A stretch of DNA of 39,424 nucleotides from Streptomyces himastatinicus ATCC 53653 (GCF_000158915.1 NZ_GG657754.1:4291540-4330963), one strand, 5' to 3'; positions 26,108-33,999 are shown, counted from the first letter of the stretch. Made by a program: numbers and translations. Notes: generated by a model not told the origin, from the sequence alone.

Positions 26108-27025
26108 TCAGCCGGAGCTCGTCGTGTCCCGCAGGCGCCGCGCGGCCAGCGAACCGGTGAGGGACAGGAAGGCCCGGGCCGCCGGGGTGAGGTGCGCGGG
26201 CAGGCTGACCATCGTCACGTGCAGCTGGGCGGTCGGTTCGAGGGGCGCCACCGCCGCGCCGCAGCGCCGGGCGAGCCGGGTCCAGGACGAGGGCAGGACG
26301 GCGACGCCGACCCCGGTGAGGGCCAGCGGCAGGATCGACGTCCGGTGATCGACGACCGTCACGATCTGCGTGTCGCTGCCGCCCGCGGTCGCGGTGATGT
26401 CGTCCACGATGCTGCGCATCAGGCTGCCGGTGCGGGAGGCGATCAGCTTCTGCCCCGCCAGGTCCGCGGGCCGGATCGTGACCCCGTCCTCGATCGCCCC
26501 GCCGGGCGCGGCGACGACGACGAACGGCTGGTCCTCCACGTGCAGGACGTCAAGACCGGACGGGTTCACGGGGCTCGCCGAACCCAGCAGGCCCAGTTCA
26601 CAGGCGCCGCTGCGCACCAGGGACACCACCTCGTCCGGGGTGAAGGCGGCCTGGGTGCTCACCGTCACGGACGGGTGCAGCTCGGCGAAGCGGTGGATGA
26701 GGGTGGTGAGCGGTTCGATGCCGGGCGAGGGCATGGTGGCGACCTCGACCGTGCCGCCGTGCAGCCCGGCGAGCCCGGCGGCGGTGTCGCGTACGGCGGC
26801 CAGGTCCCGCAGGACGCGCCGGCTGGGCTCCAGCAGCTCCGCGCCCGCCTCGCTGAGGACGACGCCCCGGCCGACCCGGTGGAAGAGGGCCACCCCGAGA
26901 TCGGCCTCCAGGGTCGCCATGGCCTGCGACAGCGACGGCTGGGCGACGTGCAGTGCGGCGGCAGCCTTGCTGAAGCCACCGTGCTCGACGATGGCCAGGA
27001 AGTATTCGAGCTGCCGGGCGTCCAT
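26108..27025 (-). CDS. LysR-type regulator of the tartrate/glycerate locus
   Basis: 305 residues. The N-terminal HTH has YFLAIVEHGGFSKAAAALHV then AQPSLSQAMATLEADLGVALF; the effector domain starts at GTVEVATMPSPGIEPLTTLI. The ATG at 27025 has GGGGAGG upstream; the frame remains open 50 codons further but that part translates a simple hexamer repeat and is not coding. It is placed between the dehydrogenase and glycerate-kinase genes on the same strand. It is the natural candidate to bind the motif shared by the dehydrogenase and dctA promoters, probably activating them in the presence of tartrate or another dicarboxylate (inference). Confidence 0.9.
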   Translation of the reverse strand: MDARQLEYFLAIVEHGGFSKAAAALHVAQPSLSQAMATLEADLGVALFHRVGRGVVLSEAGAELLEPSRRVLRDLAAVRDTAAGLAGLHGGTVEVATMPSPGIEPLTTLIHRFAELHPSVTVSTQAAFTPDEVVSLVRSGACELGLLGSASPVNPSGLDVLHVEDQPFVVVAAPGGAIEDGVTIRPADLAGQKLIASRTGSLMRSIVDDITATAGGSDTQIVTVVDHRTSILPLALTGVGVAVLPSSWTRLARRCGAAVAPLEPTAQLHVTMVSLPAHLTPAARAFLSLTGSLAARRLRDTTSSG

Positions 27026-27047
27026 GGTGCCTCCCCGGGCGGTTCTG

Positions 27048-27167
27048 GGCTGCGGCCGCGACCGCGACCGCGGCTGCGGCTGCGGCCGCGACCGCGACCG
27101 CGACCGCGGCTGCGGCTGCGGCTGCGGCTGCGGCTGCGGCTGCGGCTGCGGCTGCGGCTGCGGCTGC
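27048..27167. repeat. 20-unit hexanucleotide repeat in LysR upstream region
   Basis: Exactly 120 bp made of 20 hexamers fitting GRCYGC. Unit order is GGCTGC, GGCCGC, GACCGC x2, GGCTGC x2, GGCCGC, GACCGC x3, then GGCTGC x10. It fills most of the 183 bp between the glycerate-kinase stop and the LysR start, ending 22 bp before that start, so it lies in the LysR promoter or leader. Slippage could change its length and LysR output. Confidence 0.92.
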
Positions 27168-27208
27168 CGGGTCAACCTATCCGCCCCGGCCGCCCCCGGC
27201 CGTCGCTA

Positions 27209-28342
27209 CTACCCGATCCAGCGGTCGGCGAGGGTCCGCCCGCACCGGGCGAGCAGGCGCGCCGACAGCGCGCTGTCGCTCGCGCAGTCCTCGTCCGTCA
27301 GGTCGGCCAGGGCCTGCACGGACCGGAAGTGGGCCGCGGTCCGGTCGGCGGGCAGCGTGCACCGCCCGGCGACGGCGTGCACCGGTACGCCCTGCCGACG
27401 GGCCCGCCGGGCGAGCGCGACCGGCAGCTTCCCCGCCAAGGACTGTTCGTCGAGGCTGCCTTCTCCGGTGATGACGAGATCGCTCCCGGCGAGCAGTTCG
27501 TCGGCGCCGAGCAGGGTGAGGAAGTAGTCGGCCCCCGAGCGCACCCGTCCGCCCAGCAGCATCCCGGCGAAGCCGAGGCCGCCTGCCGCCCCGGCGCCGG
27601 GCGTACGGGCGAGACGGGCCGCGTCCGGGACGCCCGCCGCCTCGAGCCCGCGGACGAACGCGCCGAGGGAGTCGTCCAGTTCGCGTACGTCGCTCGCCGT
27701 CGCGCCCTTCTGGGGGCCGTAGACGGCGGCCGCGCCCGCCGGTCCGAGCAGCGGGTTGTCCACGTCGGTGGCGAGGACGAGATCGACACCGGCCAGCGCG
27801 GAACGGGCTTCGGCGAGGTCGGCCGTACGGAGGCCCGCGAGCTCCCGCCCGCCGGGCTCGATCGGCGTGCCGTCCTCGCGGGCCAGCACGGCGCCGAGGG
27901 ACTGGAGCAGACCCGCGCCGCCGTCGGTGGTGGCCACGCCGCCGAGGGCGAGGACGACCGTGTCCGCGCCGCTCGCCAGCGCGTGCCGGACGGCCTGGCC
28001 GAGGCCGCGGCTGGTGGCGGTGAGCGGTGCCGTACGGCCGTACGGCAGCACGCCGAGCCCGCAGACGGCCGCGGCTTCGACGACAGCCGTACGGGTACGG
28101 GCGTCCACCGCGACGCGCGCGGTGAGCGGCAGCCCGGTCGGACCGGTCACCGTGACCGTCTCCGGGCGGAACCGGCCCGCGCAGGCAGCGGCCACGCTCC
28201 CCTCTCCCCCGTCCGCGGGCGCGAGCCGGTGGACCCGGGCGTGCGGGGCGCCTTCCAGCAGGCCGCGCTCCAGCGCGAGGGCGACGTCGTCGGCGGAGAG
28301 GGAACCCTTGAACTTGTCCGGGGCGATCAGTACGGACACCAT
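27209..28342 (-). CDS. glxK: glycerate kinase (type I, GarK/GlxK)
   Basis: A 377-residue cytosolic kinase converting D-glycerate to phosphoglycerate (2-phosphoglycerate in the bacterial GarK/GlxK class). It begins with the diagnostic LIAPDKFKGSLSADDVA, followed by APADGGEGS, VVLALGGVATTDGGAGLLQ, ATDVDNPLLGP, VYGPQKGA and the C-terminal LVITGEGSLDEQSLAGK, all typical of the family. Its ATG shares one base with the dctA stop (TGATG), so translation is coupled and expression of importer and kinase is linked. It would feed glycerate from tartrate into lower glycolysis. Confidence 0.94.
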   Translation of the reverse strand: MVSVLIAPDKFKGSLSADDVALALERGLLEGAPHARVHRLAPADGGEGSVAAACAGRFRPETVTVTGPTGLPLTARVAVDARTRTAVVEAAAVCGLGVLPYGRTAPLTATSRGLGQAVRHALASGADTVVLALGGVATTDGGAGLLQSLGAVLAREDGTPIEPGGRELAGLRTADLAEARSALAGVDLVLATDVDNPLLGPAGAAAVYGPQKGATASDVRELDDSLGAFVRGLEAAGVPDAARLARTPGAGAAGGLGFAGMLLGGRVRSGADYFLTLLGADELLAGSDLVITGEGSLDEQSLAGKLPVALARRARRQGVPVHAVAGRCTLPADRTAAHFRSVQALADLTDEDCASDSALSARLLARCGRTLADRWIG

Positions 28343-29733
28343 CAGGGGGTCGCCCCGGCGGTACGGGCAGGGGGCGCCGCGACAGCTTCGGGCACAGGGT
28401 CAGGCTCGGCGTCCGTCGGGGGCTCGCCGCCCTTCCCCGCCAGCACCCTCCGCGCCCGCGCCACGTCCAGGCCGTTCTCCCAGCGGGCGACGAACAGGGT
28501 GGCGACGGCGTTGCCGAAGAAGTTCACCAACGCCCGGCACTCCGACATGAACTTGTCGATCCCGAAGATGAGCATGATGCCCGCCGCGGGGACGTGCCCG
28601 GCCGTCGACAGCGTCGCGGTGAGCGCGATGAAGCCGCCGCCCGCGACGCCCGCAGCGCCCTTGGACGTCAGCAGCATCACGGCGAGCAGCCCGAGCTGCT
28701 GGGTGATGGACAGGGGCGTGTCCGTGGCCTGCGCGATGTAGAGGGTGGAGAGCGAGAGGTAGATCGCCGCGCCGTCGAGGTTGAAGCTGTAGCCGGTCGG
28801 GACGACCAGCCCGACCGTGGACCGCTCGACGCCCATGAACTGGAGCTTGCGCATCAGCCCCGGCAGGGCGGGCTCGGCGGTGGACGTGCCCAGGATCAGG
28901 AAGAACTCCTCCCTGAAGTAGCGGACGAGCTGGAAGATGTTCAGCCGTACGTACGCGGCGAGCACACCGCCCAGCACCACCACCACGAACAGCGCGGAGG
29001 TGACGTAGAAGAGCAGGATCAGCGACCCGAGGCTGGTCAGCGTGGACAGGCCGAACTTCCCGATGGCGTACGACATCGCGCCGAACGCGCCGAGCGGCGC
29101 GGCCTTCATGACGAACGACAGCACCTTGAAGACGACCTCGGTCAGCCTGCCCACGCCCGCGATGACCGGCTCGCCGACCTTCCCGACCGACTTCAGCGCG
29201 ATCCCGAAGATCACCGCAAGGAAGATCACCTGGAGGATGTCGCCCTCGACGAACGGCCCGAAGAAGCTCTCCGGCACGATGTTGGTGAGGAACTCCCACC
29301 AGTGTTGGTGCGCGCCCTGCTGGATGTACTGGCCCGCGTCGCCCGAGGTGTCCAGCGTCGAGGGATCGGCGTGGACGCCGTCGCCGAGCCGGAAGACGTT
29401 GATGGCGATCAGGCCCGTGAGCAGGGCGACGATCGTGCCGATCTGGAAGTACGTCAGCGCTTTGATCCCGGTGAGACCGACCTTCTTCAGGTCGGCGACT
29501 CCGGCTATGCCACCGATGATGGTCAGGAACACGATCGGCCCGATCAGCATCTTCATCGCGGTGATGAAGGTCGTGCCGATCGGCTCCATGGCGGTGGCCA
29601 GATCCGGCCACCGCCAGCCCAGCACGACGCCGATCACGATCGCCGCCAGCACCTGGATGTACAGCTGCCGGTACCACGGTTTCGCCACGGCTCGTTCCGG
29701 GGCGGCTCGCTCTTGGTCCGGGGTATGCGTCAT
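28342..29733 (-). CDS. dctA: dicarboxylate:cation symporter (DctA/DAACS family)
   Basis: 463 residues, with eight transmembrane helices and two re-entrant hairpins expected. Family motifs are MLIGPIVFLTIIGGIA, the first hairpin GTSTAEPALPGLMRKL (usually GTSSSE), PTGYSFNLDGAAIYLSLS in TM7, TSKGAAGVAGGGFIAL in the second hairpin and SECRALVNFFGNAVAT in TM8 with the substrate-binding Arg. It should import C4-dicarboxylates such as succinate, malate or tartrate with H+ or Na+. The unusual Thr-Ala in the serine-rich hairpin could reflect altered specificity. It leads the operon with glycerate kinase. A shared regulatory element lies 84-122 bp upstream. Confidence 0.93.
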   Translation of the reverse strand: MTHTPDQERAAPERAVAKPWYRQLYIQVLAAIVIGVVLGWRWPDLATAMEPIGTTFITAMKMLIGPIVFLTIIGGIAGVADLKKVGLTGIKALTYFQIGTIVALLTGLIAINVFRLGDGVHADPSTLDTSGDAGQYIQQGAHQHWWEFLTNIVPESFFGPFVEGDILQVIFLAVIFGIALKSVGKVGEPVIAGVGRLTEVVFKVLSFVMKAAPLGAFGAMSYAIGKFGLSTLTSLGSLILLFYVTSALFVVVVLGGVLAAYVRLNIFQLVRYFREEFFLILGTSTAEPALPGLMRKLQFMGVERSTVGLVVPTGYSFNLDGAAIYLSLSTLYIAQATDTPLSITQQLGLLAVMLLTSKGAAGVAGGGFIALTATLSTAGHVPAAGIMLIFGIDKFMSECRALVNFFGNAVATLFVARWENGLDVARARRVLAGKGGEPPTDAEPDPVPEAVAAPPARTAGATP

Positions 29734-29816
29734 TGCAGCCTCCCTGATCGCGCGAGACCGAGCCCGATCGGTCCGCGCCAGCTTGCGCCACAGTGAACCG
29801 GGCCACAGCTGAGGGG

Positions 29817-29855
29817 GTCCACGACCAAAAATCGATGCCCCGCATAGGCGGGGCC
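29817..29855 (-). promoter_or_regulatory. shared regulatory element, dctA copy
   Basis: The minus strand reads CCTATGCGGGGCATCGA, then GGTCGTGGAC at 29817-29826, matching the element at 26042-26080. A TTCACT hexamer begins 20 bp downstream at 29797, the same spacing as TTGACT at the dehydrogenase gene. Within it ATGCCCCGCAT is a dyad, as LysR recognition sites often are. Confidence 0.65.
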
Positions 29856-30064
29856 TATCTGTTCCGCCGGTGGGGCGCCTACCGGTCGGCCTGCCGGTGG
29901 CCCTGCACGTGGCCGGAGATCAGCGGGAAGCCGTCCAGGATCCGCTGGAGGTGCATGTGGGCCGGGGGACGGAAGGGCAATGGGACGACGGGCTCCCGCC
30001 ATATCGGGCAAAGTCATGCCTTTGCGTTTTCAGTGCACTCCAAGCGGAACTGCCTTGCCAACAC

Positions 30065-30094
30065 GCTGACTTCACCCATGACGTCTGCTAGCTT
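30065..30094 (+). promoter_or_regulatory. candidate promoter of small secreted-protein gene
   Basis: CTGACT at 30066-30071 and TAGCTT at 30089-30094 are 17 bp apart, with a TG one base before the -10. The region is AT-richer than its surroundings and lies about 48 bp upstream of the TTG start. Confidence 0.35.
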
Positions 30095-30141
30095 TCCCGC
30101 CAAGCACGATCACTTCGATCACGCTCAAACGGGGAGCAATT

Positions 30142-30513
30142 TTGAGGTTCAAGACCATCGGCGTGGCAATTGTCGCGTCACTCGCGGTATTCGGGGGAAC
30201 TCAATCGGCATCCGCTGCCGACTGGCTCACCGCGAAGGCACCCACCTACAAGTCCGGAAAGGTCACGGCCAAGGCGACCATGCTCGGCCCGCAGCCCGCG
30301 GGCACGAAACTGTGCGTATCCCTTCTGGTGGCCCACCCCTACTACCCCGACATCGAGGTGGCCCAGAAGTGCAAAACGATGCAGGCCGGGTCCGTGAGCG
30401 TCACCGCCAAGGTCGGCACCTGCGGTAAGTACTCGAGTTTTGCCAGCGCCAAGCGGGGCGGCTCGGGGAAGTCCTCCATTCGTAAGTCGAATCCCGCGAT
30501 TTACTGCAAGTAA
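30142..30513 (+). CDS. small secreted protein of unknown function
   Basis: 123 residues from a TTG start at 30142 preceded by GGGGAG. A Sec signal peptide (RFKTIGVAIVASLAVFGGTQ, cleavage near ASA-ADW) leaves a basic mature protein of about 97 residues with four Cys (TKLCVSLL, VAQKCKTM, VGTCGKY, IYCK), probably two disulfides. It is rich in Lys, Ser and Val with alternating beta strands. No family was recognised; it resembles the many small exported proteins of Streptomyces. It is followed by a strong terminator, so it is a single-gene unit. Confidence 0.75.
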   Translation: MRFKTIGVAIVASLAVFGGTQSASAADWLTAKAPTYKSGKVTAKATMLGPQPAGTKLCVSLLVAHPYYPDIEVAQKCKTMQAGSVSVTAKVGTCGKYSSFASAKRGGSGKSSIRKSNPAIYCK

Positions 30514-30525
30514 GCAGCAGCGACC

Positions 30526-30554
30526 GGCAGGCCCTCGCCCCGGCGGGGCCTGCC
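30526..30554 (+). terminator. terminator of small secreted-protein gene
   Basis: GGCAGGCCC at 30526-30534 pairs with GGGCCTGCC at 30546-30554: a perfect 9-bp stem starting 12 bp after the stop codon. Confidence 0.75.
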
Positions 30555-30587
30555 GCCGTGCGGTCCGGACACCCCGGCAGCCTCACG

Positions 30588-30616
30588 TTTGAAAAATATG
30601 TAGACCGGTCTATAGT
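30588..30616 (+). promoter_or_regulatory. TetR-gene promoter with palindromic operator, leaderless start
   Basis: The -35 TTTGAA (30588-30593) and -10 TATAGT (30611-30616) are 17 bp apart. The perfect 12-bp palindrome TAGACCGGTCTA (30601-30612) fills the spacer and touches the -10. The predicted start point, 7 bp after the -10, is the A of the TetR ATG at 30623, so the message is probably leaderless. A TetR dimer on the palindrome would block RNA polymerase directly: classical self-repression. Confidence 0.75.
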
Positions 30617-30622
30617 GCTGCC

Positions 30623-31234
30623 ATGACGGGGACCAAGGGCGCCATGACCAGCGCACGGCTCGCGGAGTCGATGCTCGAGCTGATCCAGCTGCACGGCTAC
30701 AGCGGTACGGGACTCAACACGGTGGTGGAGCACTCGGGCGCCCCCAAGGGGTCGCTGTACTTCCACTACCCCCAGGGGAAGGAGGCGCTCGGCGAGAAGG
30801 CCGTCGAGCTCGCGGCCGAGCAGTTCGGCTCGCTCGTCGCCGACTCGGCGCTGGATGCCGCCCCGCCGGGCGAGGTGGTGCGCCGCGTGATCGACACGCT
30901 GGCCGGGATGCTCACCGACAGCGACTTCCGTCTCGGCTGCCCGGTCTCGGTGGTGACGCTGGAGATGGGCGCGCAGAGCGAGCGGCTACGGGACGCCTGC
31001 GCGAACGCCTTCGAGTCGTGGATCGGGCCGGTGACCGAGTATCTCGTCGCCCACGGCCGCCCACGTACCGACGCCCGCGCGAAGGCGACCGCCGTGGTCA
31101 GCATGGTGGAGGGGGCGTTGATCGTGTCGCGTGCCCAGCGGTCCATCGAGCCGCTGCGCTGCGCCGCCCAGGCGCTCGCCGTCCTGCTGGACGAGGGCGA
31201 CGAGGGCGACGAGGGTACGGAGGCGTCGGCATGA
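30623..31234 (+). CDS. TetR-family transcriptional regulator
   Basis: 203 residues. The N-terminal HTH includes ELIQLHGYSGTGLNTVVEHS then GAPKGSLYFHYPQGKEAL, the form seen in YxaF/LmrA-like TetR proteins, with a TetR_C-type ligand domain (LGCPVSVVTLEM, about 110-120). The C-terminus ends in a DEGDEGDEG repeat from a 9-bp DNA repeat. A perfect palindromic operator overlaps its own promoter. Its stop overlaps the ATG of the next gene (ATGA), so regulator and enzyme are made together and repressed together. The ligand is probably a substrate or product of the fusion enzyme (inference). Confidence 0.92.
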   Translation: MTGTKGAMTSARLAESMLELIQLHGYSGTGLNTVVEHSGAPKGSLYFHYPQGKEALGEKAVELAAEQFGSLVADSALDAAPPGEVVRRVIDTLAGMLTDSDFRLGCPVSVVTLEMGAQSERLRDACANAFESWIGPVTEYLVAHGRPRTDARAKATAVVSMVEGALIVSRAQRSIEPLRCAAQALAVLLDEGDEGDEGTEASA

Positions 31235-33024
31235 GCGTGGTCGAGGACCGGCACGCACTGGTGCTGGGCGCCACCGGCTTCCTCGGACGCCACTTGGTTC
31301 TGGCGCTCGGCCGGGCCGGCGTACGGGTGAGCACGGCCAGCCGGAGCCACGAGTCGTACCGGCGGCTCGCCCGATGGCTGGCCGAGCAGGGGCACGGGCA
31401 CGAGACGGCCCCGGCCGATCTCCGGGTCGATTTCGCGGAGCCGTCGCTGATCCAGGGCGAGTGCGACGACGTCACCGAGATCTACAACTGCGCGGGGGCC
31501 TACCGGTTCGGGATGTCGGCGGACGATGCCCACCGCGCCAATGTCGACAGCGTCCGCGCGGTGGTCGCCTTCGCGGCGCAACTGCCGCGCCTGCGGCGCC
31601 TGGTGCACGTCTCCGGGTACCGGGTGGGCGGGCAGGACCCCGCCCTCTGGAGCGACGAGCGGAGGGCGGCGGCCTACCGGGCGCTCGGCCCCTACGAGGC
31701 GTCCAAGGCCGAGGCGGACGCCGTTTTCCAGGTCGTGGCCGACGAGTTGGGCGTTCCCTGGTCCATCGTCAGCCCGGCCAGTGTGATCGGCGACAGTGTC
31801 ACCGGCGAGTCCGACCAGTACCTGGGGCTCGCGTCGAGCGTGAAGGACCTCTGGCGGGGCTCCCTCCCGGCGCTGCCGGGGAACGCGTCCACGTTCGTTC
31901 CGGTGGTCGCGGCCGACTACCTCGCCCGGTTCATGTCCCTGCTCCCGCTGGACGACGCCGCCGAGCGCGCCTCGTACTGGCTGCTGGACGACGACACTCC
32001 CCCGCTGCCCGACCTGCTCACGCTCATCGCGGAGCACTACCGGATCACGGCGCCCCGGGTACGGATTCCCGTATCCCTGGTGAAGCGTCTGCCCCGGCGG
32101 CTCACCAAGGCCGATCCGGAAACCCTGACCTTCCTGTCGAGCGACCGCTACCCCACCGCTTCGGCGCATGCCTTCGCCGCCCGCCACGGGCTGACCATGC
32201 CGGACGCCGTCACGACGATCCGCCGCTGGGCCGACCACCTGGCGGCGCACCGCTTCGGCGACGCCCCGGCGGACGACAGGCGGTTCACCACGCCGGGCGG
32301 GATACGGACCTTCGAGCTCGGCGACGCTGCCGCCCCCACGGTGGTGATGCCGGGCCTGCCGGTCAACGCCGACACCTGGGCGCCGGTCGTCACCGCGATG
32401 GGCGGCGCCCGCGCCGTCGACCTGCCCGGGCTGGGGATGAGCGGCGGACACCGCGACGACTGGCCGACCTGGCTGAGCGCGCTGATCACCGAGACCGGCG
32501 CCCGTCACCTGGTGGGCCACTCCATCGGCGCCGCGGCCGCCGTCGAGGCCGCGGCCGCGCACCCCGGCGCGGTGGAGCGGCTCACGCTCGTAGCGCCGTA
32601 CTTCCTCCAGGCGCGCCCGGCGCCCACCATCCAGTGGGCGCCCCTGACCCGCGGATACCTGAGCCACGTATCCCCCGAGGCGCTGGCCAAGCGCCTCACG
32701 GGCACCACGGAGCACGCGTCCGCGCTCCGCTCCAGCGTGGCGGACCTGCGCCGCGGCACCGTCGCGGCGAACGTCTCCCGGCTCCTGGCCGCCGCCGCGA
32801 AGCCGCGGTGGCGGGAAGACCTCCGGGCCGAGCTGCGGCACTACCCGGGACGGGTTCACGTCATCGTGGGCTCCCACGACCCGCTCACCCCCGACGGCCG
32901 GGCCCTGCTGGACGCACTCCCCCACGCCACCGTGACGGTGGTCGAGGGCGCGGGCCACCAACTCCAGCTGACGCACCCGGAAGAGGTCGCCAAGGCCATC
33001 GCATCGGTGAGCATCGCGCCCTGA
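31231..33024 (+). CDS. fusion of extended SDR (epimerase-like) and alpha/beta hydrolase
   Basis: 597 residues in one frame. Residues 8-340 form an NAD(P)-dependent extended SDR: GATGFLGRHL (13-22), NCAGAYRF, HVSGY (S128) and GPYEASKAEAD (Y155, K159), the full catalytic triad. Residues about 351-597 form an alpha/beta hydrolase: VVMPGLPVNADTW, nucleophile elbow GHSIGAA (S431), GSHDPLTP (D550) and GAGHQLQL (H576). Both active sites look intact. The reductase part is similar in plan to aldehyde/dihydroflavonol-type reductases. A two-step conversion, reduction or oxidation plus ester or lactone hydrolysis, is likely; the substrate is unknown. It is controlled by the coupled TetR gene. Confidence 0.88.
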   Translation: MSVVEDRHALVLGATGFLGRHLVLALGRAGVRVSTASRSHESYRRLARWLAEQGHGHETAPADLRVDFAEPSLIQGECDDVTEIYNCAGAYRFGMSADDAHRANVDSVRAVVAFAAQLPRLRRLVHVSGYRVGGQDPALWSDERRAAAYRALGPYEASKAEADAVFQVVADELGVPWSIVSPASVIGDSVTGESDQYLGLASSVKDLWRGSLPALPGNASTFVPVVAADYLARFMSLLPLDDAAERASYWLLDDDTPPLPDLLTLIAEHYRITAPRVRIPVSLVKRLPRRLTKADPETLTFLSSDRYPTASAHAFAARHGLTMPDAVTTIRRWADHLAAHRFGDAPADDRRFTTPGGIRTFELGDAAAPTVVMPGLPVNADTWAPVVTAMGGARAVDLPGLGMSGGHRDDWPTWLSALITETGARHLVGHSIGAAAAVEAAAAHPGAVERLTLVAPYFLQARPAPTIQWAPLTRGYLSHVSPEALAKRLTGTTEHASALRSSVADLRRGTVAANVSRLLAAAAKPRWREDLRAELRHYPGRVHVIVGSHDPLTPDGRALLDALPHATVTVVEGAGHQLQLTHPEEVAKAIASVSIAP

Positions 33025-33063
33025 GCTGAGCGACGCGGGTGGCGTGCGAGACGGCCGGAACTG

Positions 33064-33360
33064 TCAGCCCGCCGCCTTGGCGATGATGCCGTCCATCTCC
33101 TCTCGGTCGAAGGCCCGCAGGGTCGTACAGCGGACGTTTCCCAGGCCGCTGAGCTGGAGGGACGCCGCGGTGGCGGTTTCGTCGTCGGGCGCTTCCATCG
33201 TGTAGACGACGTCGTACGGGCCGACGGTCCAGTGGAAGTCCAGGAGCTTCACTCCGAGCTTGTCCAGCGCCGACTTGAATGCCTCGTAGCGCTTCGCGGT
33301 GTCCTGGTAGGCACGGACGCCCTGATCAGTCCAGTTCAGCAGGGTGATGTAGGTGGGCAT
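33064..33360 (-). CDS. GYD-domain protein
   Basis: 98 residues from the ATG at 33360 with GAGGTGAGG upstream. The sequence PTYITLLNWTDQGVRAYQDT, VKLLDFHWTVGPYDVVYTMEAPDD and GNVRCTTLRAF matches the GYD family; the GPYDVV segment is the namesake motif position. It is a small alpha/beta ferredoxin-like protein found in many bacteria; function is unknown, with related ABM-like folds binding small molecules. It converges with the fusion-enzyme gene and lies downstream of the RsbW-like ATPase gene on the same strand. Confidence 0.88.
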   Translation of the reverse strand: MPTYITLLNWTDQGVRAYQDTAKRYEAFKSALDKLGVKLLDFHWTVGPYDVVYTMEAPDDETATAASLQLSGLGNVRCTTLRAFDREEMDGIIAKAAG

Positions 33361-33379
33361 GGTCCTCACCTCCTCACCA

Positions 33380-33877
33380 TCAATTCTGAAGAGGTCTGGG
33401 CGAGGGCGCACGCGCTGGCTCCTGCGGAGCGCACTCCGCCCAGACGGTCTTGCCGACCGGTACGCGGGGAGCCGTACCCCAGCGGGTGGCCAGCAGGTCG
33501 ACCAGGAGCAGCCCGCGGCCCGTCTCGTCCTCGGGCGAGGTGGTCGTCGGCCGGAGCGGTAGTCGCTCGTCGCGGGTGTCCGAGACCTCGATGCGGATGG
33601 TCTGCGTCGACTCTTGTTGCAGGCTGAGGCGGAGGCGGAAGTCCCGTCCGGGTACGTGTCCGTGGCGTACGGCGTTCGACGCCAGCTCCGCCACCAGCAG
33701 GGCCACCGTGCACGACGTGTCCGACGCGGGCGGGTAGCCCCACTCCGCCACGTGCCGTACGGCGCCGCGCCGCGCCAGCCGTGCGCCGCGGGGCGTCGAG
33801 GGGAACTGCGCGGTGAGCTCGCGGTACTTCGGTTCCTCGTCCGGCGTGGTCGTCGTCTTCAGCACGGTGTTGTCCAT
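33380..33877 (-). CDS. RsbW/SpoIIAB-like anti-sigma-type ATP-binding protein
   Basis: A 165-residue HATPase_c_2 domain. The N box is VALLVAELASNAVRHG, the G1 region is IRIEVSDTRDERLP (Asp present), and the G2 loop is ETGRGLLLVDLLATRWG. Many Streptomyces copies sit beside XRE/DUF5753 and DUF397 genes, as here, divergent from the XRE gene by 137 bp. They resemble anti-sigma kinases but their partners are mostly unknown. A polar C-terminal tail of about 20 residues follows the fold. Confidence 0.9.
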   Translation of the reverse strand: MDNTVLKTTTTPDEEPKYRELTAQFPSTPRGARLARRGAVRHVAEWGYPPASDTSCTVALLVAELASNAVRHGHVPGRDFRLRLSLQQESTQTIRIEVSDTRDERLPLRPTTTSPEDETGRGLLLVDLLATRWGTAPRVPVGKTVWAECAPQEPARAPSPRPLQN

Positions 33878-33977
33878 TTCCGTCCGTCTGCCTTTCGATC
33901 GACTCGAAGGGTGAGCGAGTCGTGACGTTCCGCATCCAAGGATCGTTTGGCGGGTCTACGCTCGAAAGGCCACAAAG

Positions 33978-33999
33978 CCTTACCTTCCAGGCTGTAAGG
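33978..33999. promoter_or_regulatory. inverted repeat before XRE gene
   Basis: CCTTAC and GTAAGG form 6-bp arms with a 10-bp spacer, ending 15 bp before the TTG start; AAGGC/GCCTT at 33966-33981 partly overlaps. GACTCG/CGAGTC at 33901-33921 is a second dyad near the ATPase start. Any of these could be an XRE operator in the divergent region. Confidence 0.35.

Larger units (their letters stand above)
29734..30141. other. 408-bp intergenic region between dctA and secreted-protein gene
   Basis: Bases 29792-29855 hold the dctA control region. Bases 29870-30060 have a codon-like G/C pattern but no start signal, ribosome-binding site or recognisable product; this may be a decayed coding fragment. 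Bases 30060-30141 hold the promoter and leader of the small secreted-protein gene. No RNA gene was recognised. Confidence 0.5.

Noticed and set aside
27026..27175. A Gln-Pro/Arg-Ser repeat N-terminus on the LysR protein
   Set aside because: It is translation of a non-coding hexamer repeat; GGGGAGG and the family N-terminus place the start at 27025.
24995..28741. A 1248-codon open frame on the plus strand
   Set aside because: It is antisense to four well-supported genes (dehydrogenase, LysR, glycerate kinase, dctA), reads through the hexamer repeat, and has no domain. Long antisense frames are normal at this GC content.
29870..30091. A 73-codon frame in the dctA upstream region
   Set aside because: There is codon-like G/C bias but no start signal or family; it is noted only as a possible decayed fragment.
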